A stretch of DNA of 64,000 nucleotides, taken from assembly GCA_025765615.1 (NCBI GenBank), contig JAIVFJ010000036.1, forward strand, positions 353,740-417,739. The letters are read 5' to 3'. The notes beneath the pieces were generated by a model that worked only from the letters and a program-made list of their open reading frames with translations, was not told the DNA's origin and did not search any database. The position numbers were made by a program, and so were the translations under genes. Numbering within the stretch: the stretch's first letter is position 1; each line of letters starts with the position of its first letter. Of the stretch, positions 44,640-56,034 are shown piece after piece. Origin of the DNA: Zopfochytrium polystomum. Its lineage: Eukaryota > Chytridiomycota > Chytridiomycetes > Chytridiales > Chytridiaceae.

Positions 44640-46760
44640 TAGGTGCGCCTTGGCTCGTTCGGTCGCGGTGGCCCGCTCTCTTCGTCCGAAATGGCAAGGA
44701 TCATACCTTCGAACTCGCGTTTCGCCGCGTTCAACGTTTTCTGCCGACATTCTTTCACCTCAGAGGTCTCCAAAAGAGTGGCCTCCAGCGTTTTGCGAGA
44801 CTTATCCACGCGTACCTCTTACACCCATCAACAGGAGAGTCCCAATCGCACCAGCCTCGCCGCCTGTGACCTCGGGGTTGAGAAGGGAGCACACTGTACA
44901 AATGAGTTTTCGACGGCTGTTTCCTGGTCACCAAAGCCTCCAGCTGCGAGAGACTATTGCTGCCCAGCTGCTAAGGTCCTAGTAAAGCGGCATCTCTTCG
45001 TCAGAAACAACCCAAAGATGAGATTGTCTGTCCGCTGCATGGGAGACGTCGAAAGAAAGAGCGCCAGGGAACTCGCTAATGAGCATGTCGACCGCGGGTC
45101 CGGGTGAAGAAAGTCGCAATTGGGCGCCTGCACAGTCGGCCATCGTCGCGTCAATGAGAGCACCCAACTCCGACGAGCTCTCCCTCGTTTCGCTGATTGC
45201 TTTAGATTGCTCTGCAATCATGCTTTGTATGTTCGACAACTGCAACTACTAAGCAGCAAGGCGGGGGACTTCCTTCTGCGAGCAGTCAAGTTGAAGCCTT
45301 TCGAATTGTCGTTTTGCCTTCTTGAAGGTAGTTTCGCAAGCAGCGGCTTGGCTTACCTTTCGGTCAGCTCGACATCAAGCTGGATCGACGGCCACAGTGC
45401 TCGCCAAGAACACGCCGACAGATTCGGCAACTGTCGCGTCGATGTCGGCGTATACTTGGAATAGTTGTGCCTTGGCTCTTTCGTTCGCATCGGTCTGCTC
45501 TGCGAGACCAGCCAATGTCTGCGAGAGGAGTGCCTTCTCCTTCGCTCTTCATTCCTGGATCAGCTCGTCAAACTCAAGCTTCGCCACGATTAAGGTCCTC
45601 TCCTTACTTCGTTTGATCTTTGATCTCTCCAAAACAGCGGTCTCTGGCGTTTTGAGAGACCTTTTCATCTTTCGAATTTGCTCCCGCTTCATTTCAGAAT
45701 CTCCTTCGATGTTCAAAACCCCGCCTCTTTTTCGTGCAGCTGATTCCGAACGAAAGTGATTCGGCCCTGCAGAAGCGTATTTCGTGACAGTAGGCCGCGG
45801 CCTCTTCTCGAGCCGCTTGAGATCCGTTTCCGCCTCCTCACGAGCCGCTTTTCCCTACTTGAAAGCGGTGCTCGATTCAGCGATTATTTCTTCGTGTGTA
45901 TGTTGTTCGGCGTTGTGACGGGCAATCTCGGATTTGATAGCCTCGAGTTTAAGAGATGTAGCTTCTATACCTCGCTCCATCGCATTCACCTGTCGCTCAC
46001 GATTTCGTTTTTCAACGATGCAACTAGCAGTCGCTGCTCTCCGTTCAATAGATCTTCTCTCACTTTTATCAAGTAATATTCACATTGCTGCTCTGCATGT
46101 GACGACGTCCAATTGACAAATGGACTATAGATATTGCGGGCATTTTTTCACTTCGTTGGATTTGAGCCACAGATGCTCCATCAAGAAGCAAAGGAACCGG
46201 AGCAAACCAGCACGGCAATCGAAAGGACGTAATTAGATGTCGATGGTTGAAGCTGTCAAGTCGATTTCCGTTTTCACTTGGACTTGGTGTACCTTGGTTC
46301 GTTCGTTCGCAAGGGTCTGCTCTGCGAAACCAGCCAACTTCTGGGACAAAAGTGCCTTTTCCATCGACAAGCGCTCTTCGTCCTTTGAAATAGCAAGGAG
46401 CAGCCCGTCACTCGTGCTCCGCCTCGTTCAGCATGATTTGCTGACTTTCTTTCAACTAAGACGTCTCCAATTGATCGGCCTTCAGCAATGCCTCCATTGC
46501 GACGGATTGCCGCGCCCCAGCTGCCAAAGGTCCTGGTAAGCAGGAATCTCCGCGTCAGTAACACCCTCGTCCCGTAGCATGGAAGAGGCCGAGAGAAAAA
46601 GTTTCAGACGCCACCATTGGTATGTCTTCTGCGGGTCCAAGGGGGCGATCGTCCCAACAAGGGGCCAGTAGAGTCGGCAATGGTCACGTCAATCAGAGCG
46701 TCCAACTCAGACGAGCTCGCCGGCCACGCGCTCTACCGCGAGCCGGTCTGACGAACTGGT
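44640..46760 (-). pseudogene. Decayed coiled-coil gene with an internal tandem duplication
   Basis: The minus strand shows broken coiled-coil sequence in changing frames: KSRKTLEATLLETSEVKE near 44750-44800, SQTLAGLAEQTDANERAKAQ near 45440-45540 and SQKLAGFAEQTLANERTKV near 46290-46370. The last two are clearly duplicates. At DNA level, 44960-45180 is similar to 46515-46730, so a block of roughly 1.5 kb was duplicated in tandem. The longest fragment (44979-45245) reads MIAEQSKAISETRESSSELG onward. Stops and frameshifts are frequent and no intact version is present. The original family (kinesin-, SMC- or myosin-like coil) cannot be told. Confidence 0.55.
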
Positions 46761-46876
46761 GGACACTTCAATATCAATGGTTCCCCACCACTCGATCGGT
46801 ATTCCTCGAGGGATAACTTTGCAAAACGTGAAAGGCCGGGTCGGAGGAAATCTGCTCAAATAAGCCGGTCATCACA

Positions 46877-47736
46877 ATGGTGTGGGAAAGAACGAAAGAG
46901 AGCTGTCATGAACTCACATTCGCCTTGGCATTTAAACAGAATTCACGCGATCCGCTTGACGCTGTCGGGAACAAGCGCCACAGAAATTTTTCCACGAGCG
47001 TTGGCAGCGGCGTGGCTTGCGCCAACAGTTATTTCGGGATCGCTTCAATACTGCTCAACAAAAGACCCTGCATGGCTTCTCGCGGTGCCGTCTGCCCAAT
47101 CTGAAAGACTTTTATCAGTTTATGAACGACATTTGGAATGAGAAATGGAAAAACGATATACCGTTGGGGCTGTCGACGTGCTCGAGGTATTGGAAGCACT
47201 GGCCGATTTCCGCTCTTAATTGGGAAGGGATGGATTGGTGAGCAATTCACAGTCCCTCTCTATTGGAGATGGCATCCGCGGGAATTTTCTTTTACCTGTT
47301 ACACAGGTGCGAAGGTTAAAATAAAAAAAAATCGGTTGGCTCTTCGTACTCACGGAGTGTTATCTCCGAAAAGTCCAATTGGTTGATACGAAGCACCGAT
47401 GCGTTCGCACTCCAACAAAACTTTTATCGGATTGGATTGTCCTGGATGATGGCACCGCTAGCTCAGCAAGCGGACCATTACATAAACCGAGTTCAATGCA
47501 GTGTCAGTAATCTACTGACACAGACTCCAAACATCATCTTGAGAAACTTCTTTGTCGGGTCCAACTTTCATTGGTTATGTTTTCAAAATGAACGCCGATT
47601 CGGGCACCATACGATTTACAACCTCCGCACGTGGTTGAAGGTTACAACTACTGTTGGGCGAAGTGACACTATGCGAATATTTCCAGTGAGCGTGAATGTA
47701 TCAACTTCTGAGAGTGAAGTAGCGAACGGTGAATAG
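46877..47736 (+). other. Unresolved, possibly decayed coding sequence
   Basis: Several moderate ORFs lie on the plus strand in different frames, such as 47017-47241 (LFRDRFNTAQQKTLHGF, MNDIWNEKWKNDIPLG) and 47383-47736. Their composition is protein-like, with Trp and Tyr well represented, but no family is recognised and no splice pattern joins them. They could be the remains of an F-box-type gene, given the neighbours; this is a guess. Confidence 0.3.
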
Positions 47737-49213
47737 AGCCATACTCTTGCCCTCACACTATCAAAAATGCGCGTTGGAGGATCTAACATGAGGAGAAAGA
47801 GGGTTGGAGCTTCTGCGCTGGGGTGGGTACGATTCTAGGACAATCAGGAACGAGATCCAGTCCTTGTGCCGCAAGGAATGCTTCACGCGATTGGCATAAA
47901 AGCATCGATGAACGACGGATTGTGCTCGAGGAAGGTGGATTAAATTTCAGAGTAGGCAGTGAAAGGAGGATCTGAACCCCGTATTCAACTCCTTGGCACT
48001 ATCGAACGAAATCGTCGCGCTACGAATACGGATAACCGTGCACGAGACGCAGGAGAACGCGCCAGTGAAGAAGTGATGTGTCAAGGCGAGGGCGAGGGAA
48101 GCCTTTGGGATCATCGCTCCTCAGATCGTGTTTGTAGCAAACAAGACGACCCAAGGGAGAGACAATCGAGGCGGAGTGGATCTTCGGCCTCGCCCTCGTG
48201 AAGCCACGCTGTACGGCGCCGAGGATTTCGTGCCAAAATACAGTGGGGTTTCAGATGGGCACCGGCCGACGGACGTTGAGGTTGCGCCAGTTGCTTGGCT
48301 GGAAGGCTGAGGCGCTGTCTTCGTTGCAGCTCAAAGCAGGTGCCACTTTTCCTCAAACCCTCCACGCTCGACGAAAGTTACCCAACTTTAGCAAGTTGAG
48401 TTGGAAAAAATCAGTCGCGCGTCGTGTTGTTGTTGATTATTCACTACTTGCAGGATACAGTTGAAGAGGTATGGCTTCCGAAATGCAAGATTTTTCCAGG
48501 ATACGTGTCCTAACCAACGAAGAGAAATTCCCCGTCGCCGCCGACCGTGACGGTACTGGAGATCACACTCTTGTGAGCAGTCCACTTTCAGAAACAAGAT
48601 ATTGAACGCGGCATCGCGCTTCATGCACCGTATTGGACGAGGAATTGTGGTGGGGTAGTGTATTGGACTTTGAAAACGAAAACGCGCCTTGTCATCGAGA
48701 AACCTTACGAACAATACGACAAAAGAGTTCAAAGCTGGAAGACCACGGTAAAAAAACCCCGTTTCCTTCATTGCATGCCGTGAGCGTGCAATCAGTTCAC
48801 TACTTGAGAAAATCGGCTGGTCGGGTTGGAAAACCACGAGCTCACGTCAACTTTGCCCGGAGCCACTGCGTTCACAACTCCCGACGCTAGATTCGGTCTC
48901 CTCCCCCCTCAAAGTACGCGCGACAGCTGGACATTTGCGGCACACTTGGAGACCAGCAGTCGTTTCGATCAGTTACCGGTCTCACAGCTTGCGAGTTGGG
49001 GGCGCATACCATGTCAGATCCAAAGGATAGATCGAAAGGCGGGACGGAGTCGGTGCGTGATGGGGCGACGCGTCTCGAAGGTAATGCTGGTAACGGCACG
49101 GTCTGTTGGAACCTGGAACTACCTTTTTTTCTCTACCGCAGCGAATCGCGTCTTCAGCGGCTGAATAATTTTTCTCTTCCCGCCGAACGACTCGATGTGC
49201 AGATTTTCGGCTG
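47737..49213. other. Intergenic or decayed sequence, no recognised gene
   Basis: Short ORFs on both strands (48388-48837 minus, 48826-49164 plus) show no domain. A plus-strand stretch at 48605-48740 reads IALHAPYWTRNCGGVVYW and looks coding, but it is isolated. The 5' part of the MOK kinase gene may start here. Confidence 0.4.
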
Positions 49214-52078
49214 ATGTGCAAACTCGGGGAGGGAACGTTTTCGGAGGTGCTCAAGGTGAAGCACAAGAAGAGTGGCAGGATTTACGCGATGAAGCGGTTC
49301 AGGAAGACGTTTTCGACGTGAGTATTTTTTTTTTTTGGAGAGCTGCTTCGGCATGGAGGCGAATCTCTGTCGTTTTGGTCGCACTTTCAGTAAAAATTGA
49401 TCGTCCATCCTTCGGTACCCATTTCGACTTTCAGCTTCGAGGAGGTGGAAGGTCTGCGGGAGATACAGGCTCTCCGGCGACTCAATCCACATCAGCATAT
49501 AATCGATCTTGAGGACGTTGTCTTGTAAGTGCAACTGTCGCTGGCGTCCCAGTCTCGACCAATCTCTTGTTTTCCGAATCCAATCCCTGCCCAGCGAACC
49601 AAAACACGGGATTCTAAGTCTCAATTTCGAGCTGATGGATTGCAACCTGTACGAACTAATATCGAAGAAGCAAGTGAACATAACTGAGCAGCGAGCAAAG
49701 GGGTACATGCTGCAGATATGCCGGGGTTTGGAGTATATGCACAGGTAAGGGCGGACTGGTCGTGCGCGAACGAGAAGAAGAATCTGATTCCCCTGTTTAG
49801 TAAAGGCATCTTTCATCGCGACATAAAACCGGAGGTACGACTTGTCCATTTTCCCCCGCCTCCTCCTGATTGAGATCATTCATACTGTAATGAATCGCTC
49901 GAAAACCAAAATCACTCGTTCAGAACATTCTTATCAAAGACCACACCATCAAAATCGCTGATTTCGGTTCCTGCCGCGGGATCCACTCCAAACCACCGTA
50001 CACCGAGTACATCGCGACGCGGTGGTACCGAGCGCCAGAATGTCTCCTCTGCGACGGCATGTACTCGTACAAGATGGACCTGTGGGCGGTGGGGTGCGTA
50101 CTGTATGAGCTGATCACGGGCGCACCGCTGTTCCCGGGGATCAACGAGGTCGATCAGATCCATAGGATACATAATGTGCTGGGGACGCCGAGCCAAAAGG
50201 TGTTGAAGAGCATGATGGGGTAAACGAAATGAGATATTCTTCTTACGCATCATGATTTCTAAGGCCGTACCGCTTTCCTTTTTTTATTCGCCGCAGAAGT
50301 CGGTCGTCGTCGCTCAAGTTTCAGTTTCCGCCTAAAGAGGGGAACGGGTATACGGGCCTTGCTGCCACAATTTTCGTCCGAGTGCCATGATATCATCATT
50401 GCGATGCTTGCGTACAATCCAGACGATCGGTGAGCGAAGATTTGTTTCAATTTGAACTACTGCGATCTCCGTCGATCGGTGCTCACCGATTATTCAGGAT
50501 AACAGCGAGAGAGAGCCTAAAGCACCAATTTTTTCGTGATATTCACGTCGTTCATACCTTTCCCACACCAAACGAGGGGACAACGTCAAAAGCGGGAGCA
50601 GGAAAGGTAACTCCTGCCATAGTTCTTGATCGAGGAGCTAATTTCTCCATTCGAAGGATGAAGGGAAAGACACACTGCCCGCGCTACCTTCGACATATTT
50701 GAAGCAACCAAAAAACCCACCAAAGCAACAGACTCACGCAGACCCAAACCCGCCGCACACACAGCAGTCACCGCATTACCACCAGCAGCCGCACCAGCAG
50801 CTCCACCATGCTTCCAAGGACACGAGCAACCACCAGCACAGCGATTCCTCCACGCACTCCACTCTTCCGACCGCTTCACTGGCCTCCTCGTCGACAGCAG
50901 CGGCCACAACCAACTCCCACAACGCGTCAGGTTCGGTTTCGACAAGTACAAATCCAACCTTCCGACGATCCAAAAAGCTGCAAAACTCGCTGTCGAACAG
51001 CTCACAGCAAGCACAGCAGCAGCAGCAGCAGCAGCAGCAGACCCAGACACACCAACCGAACAAGGCACCGTCCGGCCGCCGGCGAAACGTCGGGCCGATT
51101 GTTGGCGGAGTCGGACCGCCGGGCGGCAACACGGCAGGAGGCGGCGGGCAGGCGAGCTCGCTTGCGGCATCGGGGATGCCGAGCATTGTGCAGGCGAGCG
51201 GTGGTGGCTTTCAGGTTTCGGGGAAGGGGAGTCACCTTGCAGGCGTTGGGGTCGGAGGCGGAGCCGCCGCCGCTGGGGCAGGTGCAGCAGCCGGGTCGTC
51301 ATCAACGAAAAAGGTATTTCGCATTTGACGCGTGACTCAATTTTTCTACGGTGGCTTACACGCCTCTCCACACGCATTCACAAAATCCCATCATTACACT
51401 TGGGATCAATTTGTCAAAGCTTCCGAGCATCAATGCCGCTGGCGGCGTCACGGTGAGCGGAAGCCAGAACCCGTACGCGCACACGAGCGTGACCGGCGCG
51501 ACCGTAACCCTGGCGGGCGCACCGCAGTCCGGCGCAGTAACGAACGTAGCGGCGGCGTCGCTGTCGCTGCCGACCGCCGCGCAGGCTCAGCAGCAACAGC
51601 AGCAGCCGGCCCCGCAGGCGACGCAAACGACCCAGCCTTTGCAGCAACCGGGTGGTGCGCCGTCGTCCAGCAAAGATCCGACCGGGCTCCCGTCGATAGC
51701 TACTGGTGGAGGCGTCAGCGCGAACGTCCCGCCGCCGAAGGCGGTAAAGGTTCGTTGATTGCGCCAGCATTGATAACCTGCAATTGACGTTTTCTCTTTT
51801 TATTCACTTTGGGAAATCGACTGATCCGTCTTACAATCTCGTCCTTCCCGCCCTCGCCTTCTTCACAGGAGTCACTTCCACTGCTTCCGTCGCTCCCAGA
51901 AAAGGTCATTGCAGCGAGCACGGGGAGCATCAGCGGACAGCTCAACAAATTCGGTGCAGACGGCGCGGGCGGCGGCGGCAGCGGCGTCGCGCGACTGGCG
52001 GCGGCTGCGGCCGACCCGCCGCAGTCAGGAAGCGGTGCCGGCGGCGCGCTTCCGTCCATCGTGCCTGGTGGCAAGTGA
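49214..52078 (+). CDS. MOK: MOK-type protein kinase (RCK family, MAPK-related)
   Basis: Ser/Thr kinase of the MAK/ICK/MOK group, linked in animals and algae to cilia or flagella. Ten exons: 49214-49317, 49435-49524, 49595-49744, 49801-49834, 49924-50219, 50297-50429, 50498-50606, 50657-51313, 51420-51749 and 51869-52078. The motifs are LGEGTFSEV (P-loop), AMKRF (Lys), REIQALRRLNPH, GIFHRDIKPENIL, IADFGSCR, the activation loop TEY followed by IATRWYRAPECLL, and DLWAVGCVLYEL. One base must be removed near 50363-50366 (GGCCTT) to keep LLPQFSSECHDIII in frame. The result is 703 residues. The 400-residue tail is His/Gln, then Gly/Ala/Ser-rich, with recurring LPSI motifs. The N-terminus begins almost at the P-loop, so a further 5' exon may exist. 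Confidence 0.9.
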
Positions 52079-52265
52079 CACAAGTGACACGCCGCGTTTG
52101 GTGGAAATGCAACCGCCGGACGTGTGGGATGAGACGAGTCGGGAGTGGATAAGGGGGGCTTTTAGTGCGAGCGTAGGGAGTTGGGCGCTGTGTTTGGAGT
52201 TGTGTTTCTCTTTTCTTTCTCTTTTATTCTTTGCTACGTGTACATATAATACCGGGTGAGGAGGG

Positions 52266-52300
<35 letters not shown>

Positions 52301-52723
52301 ACTGTGTGTGTGTGCTATGAAATAACACTGCTGCTGCCGCTGCTGCAAGTACGACTACTCTGCTGCTCCGCCAACCTCGTAAATACCCACTCCCCACTCA
52401 CACTCTGCGCGTGAAAAAGATGCGGACACGTCGATGAAGGAGGGGGGCGAAGCGTTGTCCGTCCTTGTGAAATGTTCCGACTCGTTCGTTCGTCCCGCAG
52501 CGTTGTCCGTCGTCGTTGCGCGCTGACGTCAGTCGCGTCGGGGGCTTGTTCGCGGTCCTGCTTCGTCTCTGTCTCGTGGTGAATGTATTTATTTCAATTT
52601 TGCCTTTTTTGGGTACCCATGATTTGATCTCCACAAAACTCACACAGAGCAGTGTGTGTGGAGGGAGGATCTCAATCAATCAATCAATCAATCAATTAAT
52701 CAGTCAATCAAATCAAGGAATCC

Positions 52724-52768
<45 letters not shown>

Positions 52769-53122
52769 GTCTCTCTCTCTCGCTGTCTCTCTCTCCCTCT
52801 CTCCCTCTCTCCCTCTCTCTTCGCTCTCCTCGCCCTCCTCTCTCTTCTTCGCGCGCTCTGCCAGCGGCCAATCGAAAGCGAAGAACGCACACCCGTCGAT
52901 TACTCGGGATTACAGTGCGGGAAAATGCTCGCTTTGAGTGGCACACTCACTGTGCGCTGTAAATAGAGCCAACCTCTCCATGTGTTGCGGCACTCTGTCT
53001 GCCTGCCTGTGATCATGGTCCTATCTTTTTGCTCACCCGCTCGTTTGTCTTCTTCTTATCTTGCGAAGGCTCATTCCATATCCTTATCCACAGCCAATCA
53101 GATTGCGCGCTCACCTGTTCTC

Positions 53123-53193
<71 letters not shown>

Positions 53194-53338
53194 CCCACTC
53201 TCTTTCGCACCGATCAGTAACTGATAAATACCGGGCCCTCCCTCTACCGTCGAGTAATCCCACACCAGCCTTACACTTCCAACACACGCTTACGCTCACA
53301 CACAAACACACGCACTCACACAACTCCCCGCTGCAGCC
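52079..53338. other. Intergenic with several microsatellites
   Basis: Contains (TG)n at 52269-52298, (CAAT)n at about 52673-52706, interrupted (CT)n at 52727-52820 and a long (CT)n at 53126-53190. The last lies about 150 nt upstream of the glutamine synthetase start. No gene is recognised. Confidence 0.7.
53126..53190. repeat. Long CT microsatellite upstream of glutamine synthetase
   Basis: About 32 uninterrupted CT units ending some 150 nt before the ATG at 53339. Pyrimidine tracts are common in fungal promoters of strongly expressed genes; a role here is only inferred. Confidence 0.85.
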
Positions 53339-54603
53339 ATGCCATTCGAACTCAAGTCCAACACGGCCACCCTGGCCAAGTAAGCTCCGCTCCCACTTTC
53401 GTGCGGCCGGCGTTGTGTGCGACGCGACGTGGCACACTTGTGTTCTGACGCGTGCATCTCTCTTTCGCTTCCTTGAAGGTACCTCGCGCTCCCCCAAAAT
53501 GGCTCGATTATGGCCACTTACATCTGGATCGGTGGCTCCGGCATGGACATCCGCACCAAGACCAAGGTGAGAACCACAGCTCCTACTCTGCTGAGCGCCG
53601 CTGTAACTAACAAAGCAACCGCGTTCGTTTCCTTCCCTCTCCTACGATCGACCAACCAGACCCTGACGAAGATCCCCACCTCCGCCTCCGAACTCAGCGA
53701 ATGGAACTTTGACGGTTCCTCCACAATGCAGGCCGAGGGCCACGACTCGGACGTGTACATCCGCCCCGGTGCCATCTTCAAGGACCCGTTCATGGGTGGT
53801 GACAACATCCTCGTCATCTGCGACTGCTACAACAAGGACGGCACCCCGCACAAGACCAACGGCCGCGCCAAGGCGCTTGAAATCTTCAACAAGACGCTTG
53901 ACGAGAAGCCCTGGTTCGGTCTGGAGCAGGAATACACCCTCTTCGACCTCGACGGCCAGGTTCTCGGCTGGCCGAAGGGCGGTTTCCCCGGCCCGCAAGG
54001 ACCGTACTACTGCGGTGTCGGTGCTGGTCGCGCCATAGGCCGTGACATTGTCGAGGCCCACTACAAGGCCTGCCTGTTCGCCGGCGTGAAGATTGCAGGC
54101 ACCAACGCCGAAGTCATGCCCGCCCAGTGGGAGTTCCAGGTCGGCCCGGCGGAGGGTATCGAAGCCGGCGATCACCTGTGGGTCGCCCGCTACATCCTCG
54201 AGCGCGTCGCAGAGGACTTCGGCGTTGTCGTGTCGTTCTCGCCCAAGCCCATCAAGGGTGACTGGAACGGCGCCGGCTGCCACACCAACGTCTCCACCGC
54301 CAAGATGCGCGTCGAGGGCGGTATGAAGTACATCGAGGAGGCCATCGAGAGGCTCTCGCTCCGCCACGACGCGCACATTGCCGTCTACGGCGAGGGCAAC
54401 GACGCCCGTCTCACCGGCCACCACGAGACCGCCAACATCAGCACCTTCCTGCACGGCGTCGCCAACCGTGGTGCGTCCATCCGTATCCCCCGCCCTGTCG
54501 CCGCCGCTGGCTACGGCTACTTTGAGGACCGTCGCCGGCGTCGAACATGGACCCGTACAAGGTCACCGGCATCATCATTGAGACCATCTGCGGCCTTGCG
54601 TAA
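53339..54603 (+). CDS. GLN1: Glutamine synthetase, eukaryotic (GSII) type
   Basis: Joins ammonia and glutamate to glutamine using ATP; central to nitrogen assimilation in the cytosol. Exons 53339-53379, 53479-53566 and 53660-54603. The motifs are [20 protein letters not shown] (the GS opening signature with the DGSS metal/substrate strand), [26 protein letters not shown] and [15 protein letters not shown] (ATP region), and [19 protein letters not shown]. The frame breaks at about 54529-54537: GACCGTCGCCGGCG needs one extra C to read [18 protein letters not shown] as in all relatives, after which the stop is TAA at 54601. The corrected length is 357 residues, normal for the family. Since the enzyme is normally essential, an assembly deletion is more likely than a mutation. 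Confidence 0.95.
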
Positions 54604-54999
54604 ACTCACCGCGTTGTACGTCACCCCGCACCACCACCTTCTTCTCATCCGCTTGCTTTCCCACCCATCAAAGAAAGGGCACAGTCCCTGACATACCTTG
54701 TCTCACTCTATTTTTTGTCGACCTTGTGCTTGTTGTCCTTTTCATTTGTGTTTTGTCCAAGCATATCCGTGCGAGGCGCGGCATTATGCTGTTCCTTCGT
54801 ATCGGTCACGCTCCTTCGATGATTTGTTACGCGGACTTCTGTACTATTTCGTGAACGGCCCTCTGCTCCTCTATGATTTCACGTCTCCATGACCGAAGAA
54901 GAAAAAAAATAAAAAATCCAAACAGATCACAAACATTCTGAACCATCCATTGTTGTTCGAAACGTCAAGACGTAATTTTCACAGAAAGGAATTCTGAAC
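54604..54999. other. 3' flank of glutamine synthetase
   Basis: T-rich sequence with no coding signal, leading into the PQQ pseudogene. Confidence 0.5.
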
Positions 55000-55775
55000 A
55001 GCCTGGACGCCAGCACCGGGGGTCCAACCTCGAGGGAGCGATTCCCGTCTTCCGTTTCCCGGCGCCAAAAGTTGGCGACGCTCGTGAACAACCCACCGCC
55101 CCCGTTGGCCAGCTTGCGGCCGCCCACCGGATCACCCCCCGCCCGCAGATGGAGGGTTTCCGCGAGGCTGTTGCCTGCTTCGAACAACGCGCTGCTCGGC
55201 GGACTGCCCCGTCGCCCCGGGGTCAGCGACCAGCGACGCGCAGCCCACACAAGCTAAGAAATAGTATCCGAACGCGCAAGCGCCAGAGCCGAGTCTCCGC
55301 GTGGATGCACTGCAGGCAGATGCCGTCCGACACGTATATCCGGGGGTGTGGCGGGTCCCTGTCTCGGGTGAACGACGCCGCGGACGCGGACGCCGAGTCC
55401 ACCCACCTGGGAGCAAATCCGTCACGGCTTGTTCTGCGCGTATCCCGGAGCTCCACAGTCCAACGTGGAACGTTGGGCAGTTTTTTCGTCCCTCGACGGT
55501 GGGGGATCACCTTGCACCAGACTCGATATTCGCCGGAGCAATGCCACCGGGGGCCCTACACGAAGCGCGGGATAGATGGCTCGTGCGCTGGGCTGAAAGT
55601 GGCCCTTGATCGAATTTTGGGGCAGGTCCTGGTCCCGTGACCGGGACGGCTTGAAAGACCCTCTCGTCGAGGCACCTACCACAAGAGTCGGTTCGCCTCG
55701 AGCAGTGGGATTACGTGGACCGGACTCTGCCTTCTTCGACTCCGACTGCGAGAAAGTGGCCCGGTGCAGTGTCCG
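55000..55775 (-). pseudogene. Decayed copy of the PQQ propeller gene
   Basis: DNA and translation match parts of the gene at 10481-11064. At one end, 55000-55090 parallels 10495-10585 (shared AGTTGGCGACGCTCGTGAAC-like stretch; protein FTSVANF versus FTSVATF). At the other, 55705-55765 parallels 11003-11060 (shared TTCTTCGACTCCGACTGCGA; protein FSQSESKKAESG versus FSQSESKKAGSG). A stretch resembling TGQDLPGAPKFD also lies at about 55610-55640. The middle is rearranged or expanded by about 190 nt and is full of stops. The 5' half of the parent gene is missing. This is an old, partial duplicate 44 kb from its parent. Confidence 0.8.
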
Positions 55776-56034
55776 TCCCAAAGTTATCTAGAGAAGGAAA
55801 GTCATATCCGACCTCGACGCAACTATATTCGTCGCCCCCAGAGGTGATTGCTATGCAGATATAGTGCTGCCTCCTCACGTTGACATTTCCGGGTGGTTCC
55901 CGTTAATTTTCGCCGCGTCTTCAGTCTGGCCCGCGGAACAGCCTGCTGTCCAAGTGAACATGAAAAATTGGAGTGTGGGGCAGCGCGGTGATGGGCTCTA
56001 AACGGGAATGGGCGTTGACCCCTTTAAGATTTAT

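Noticed and set aside
52656..53224. Ser/Leu-rich ORFs upstream of glutamine synthetase
   Set aside because: Microsatellite translation only.
53642..54454. 270-residue minus-strand ORF
   Set aside because: Exact antisense shadow of glutamine synthetase.
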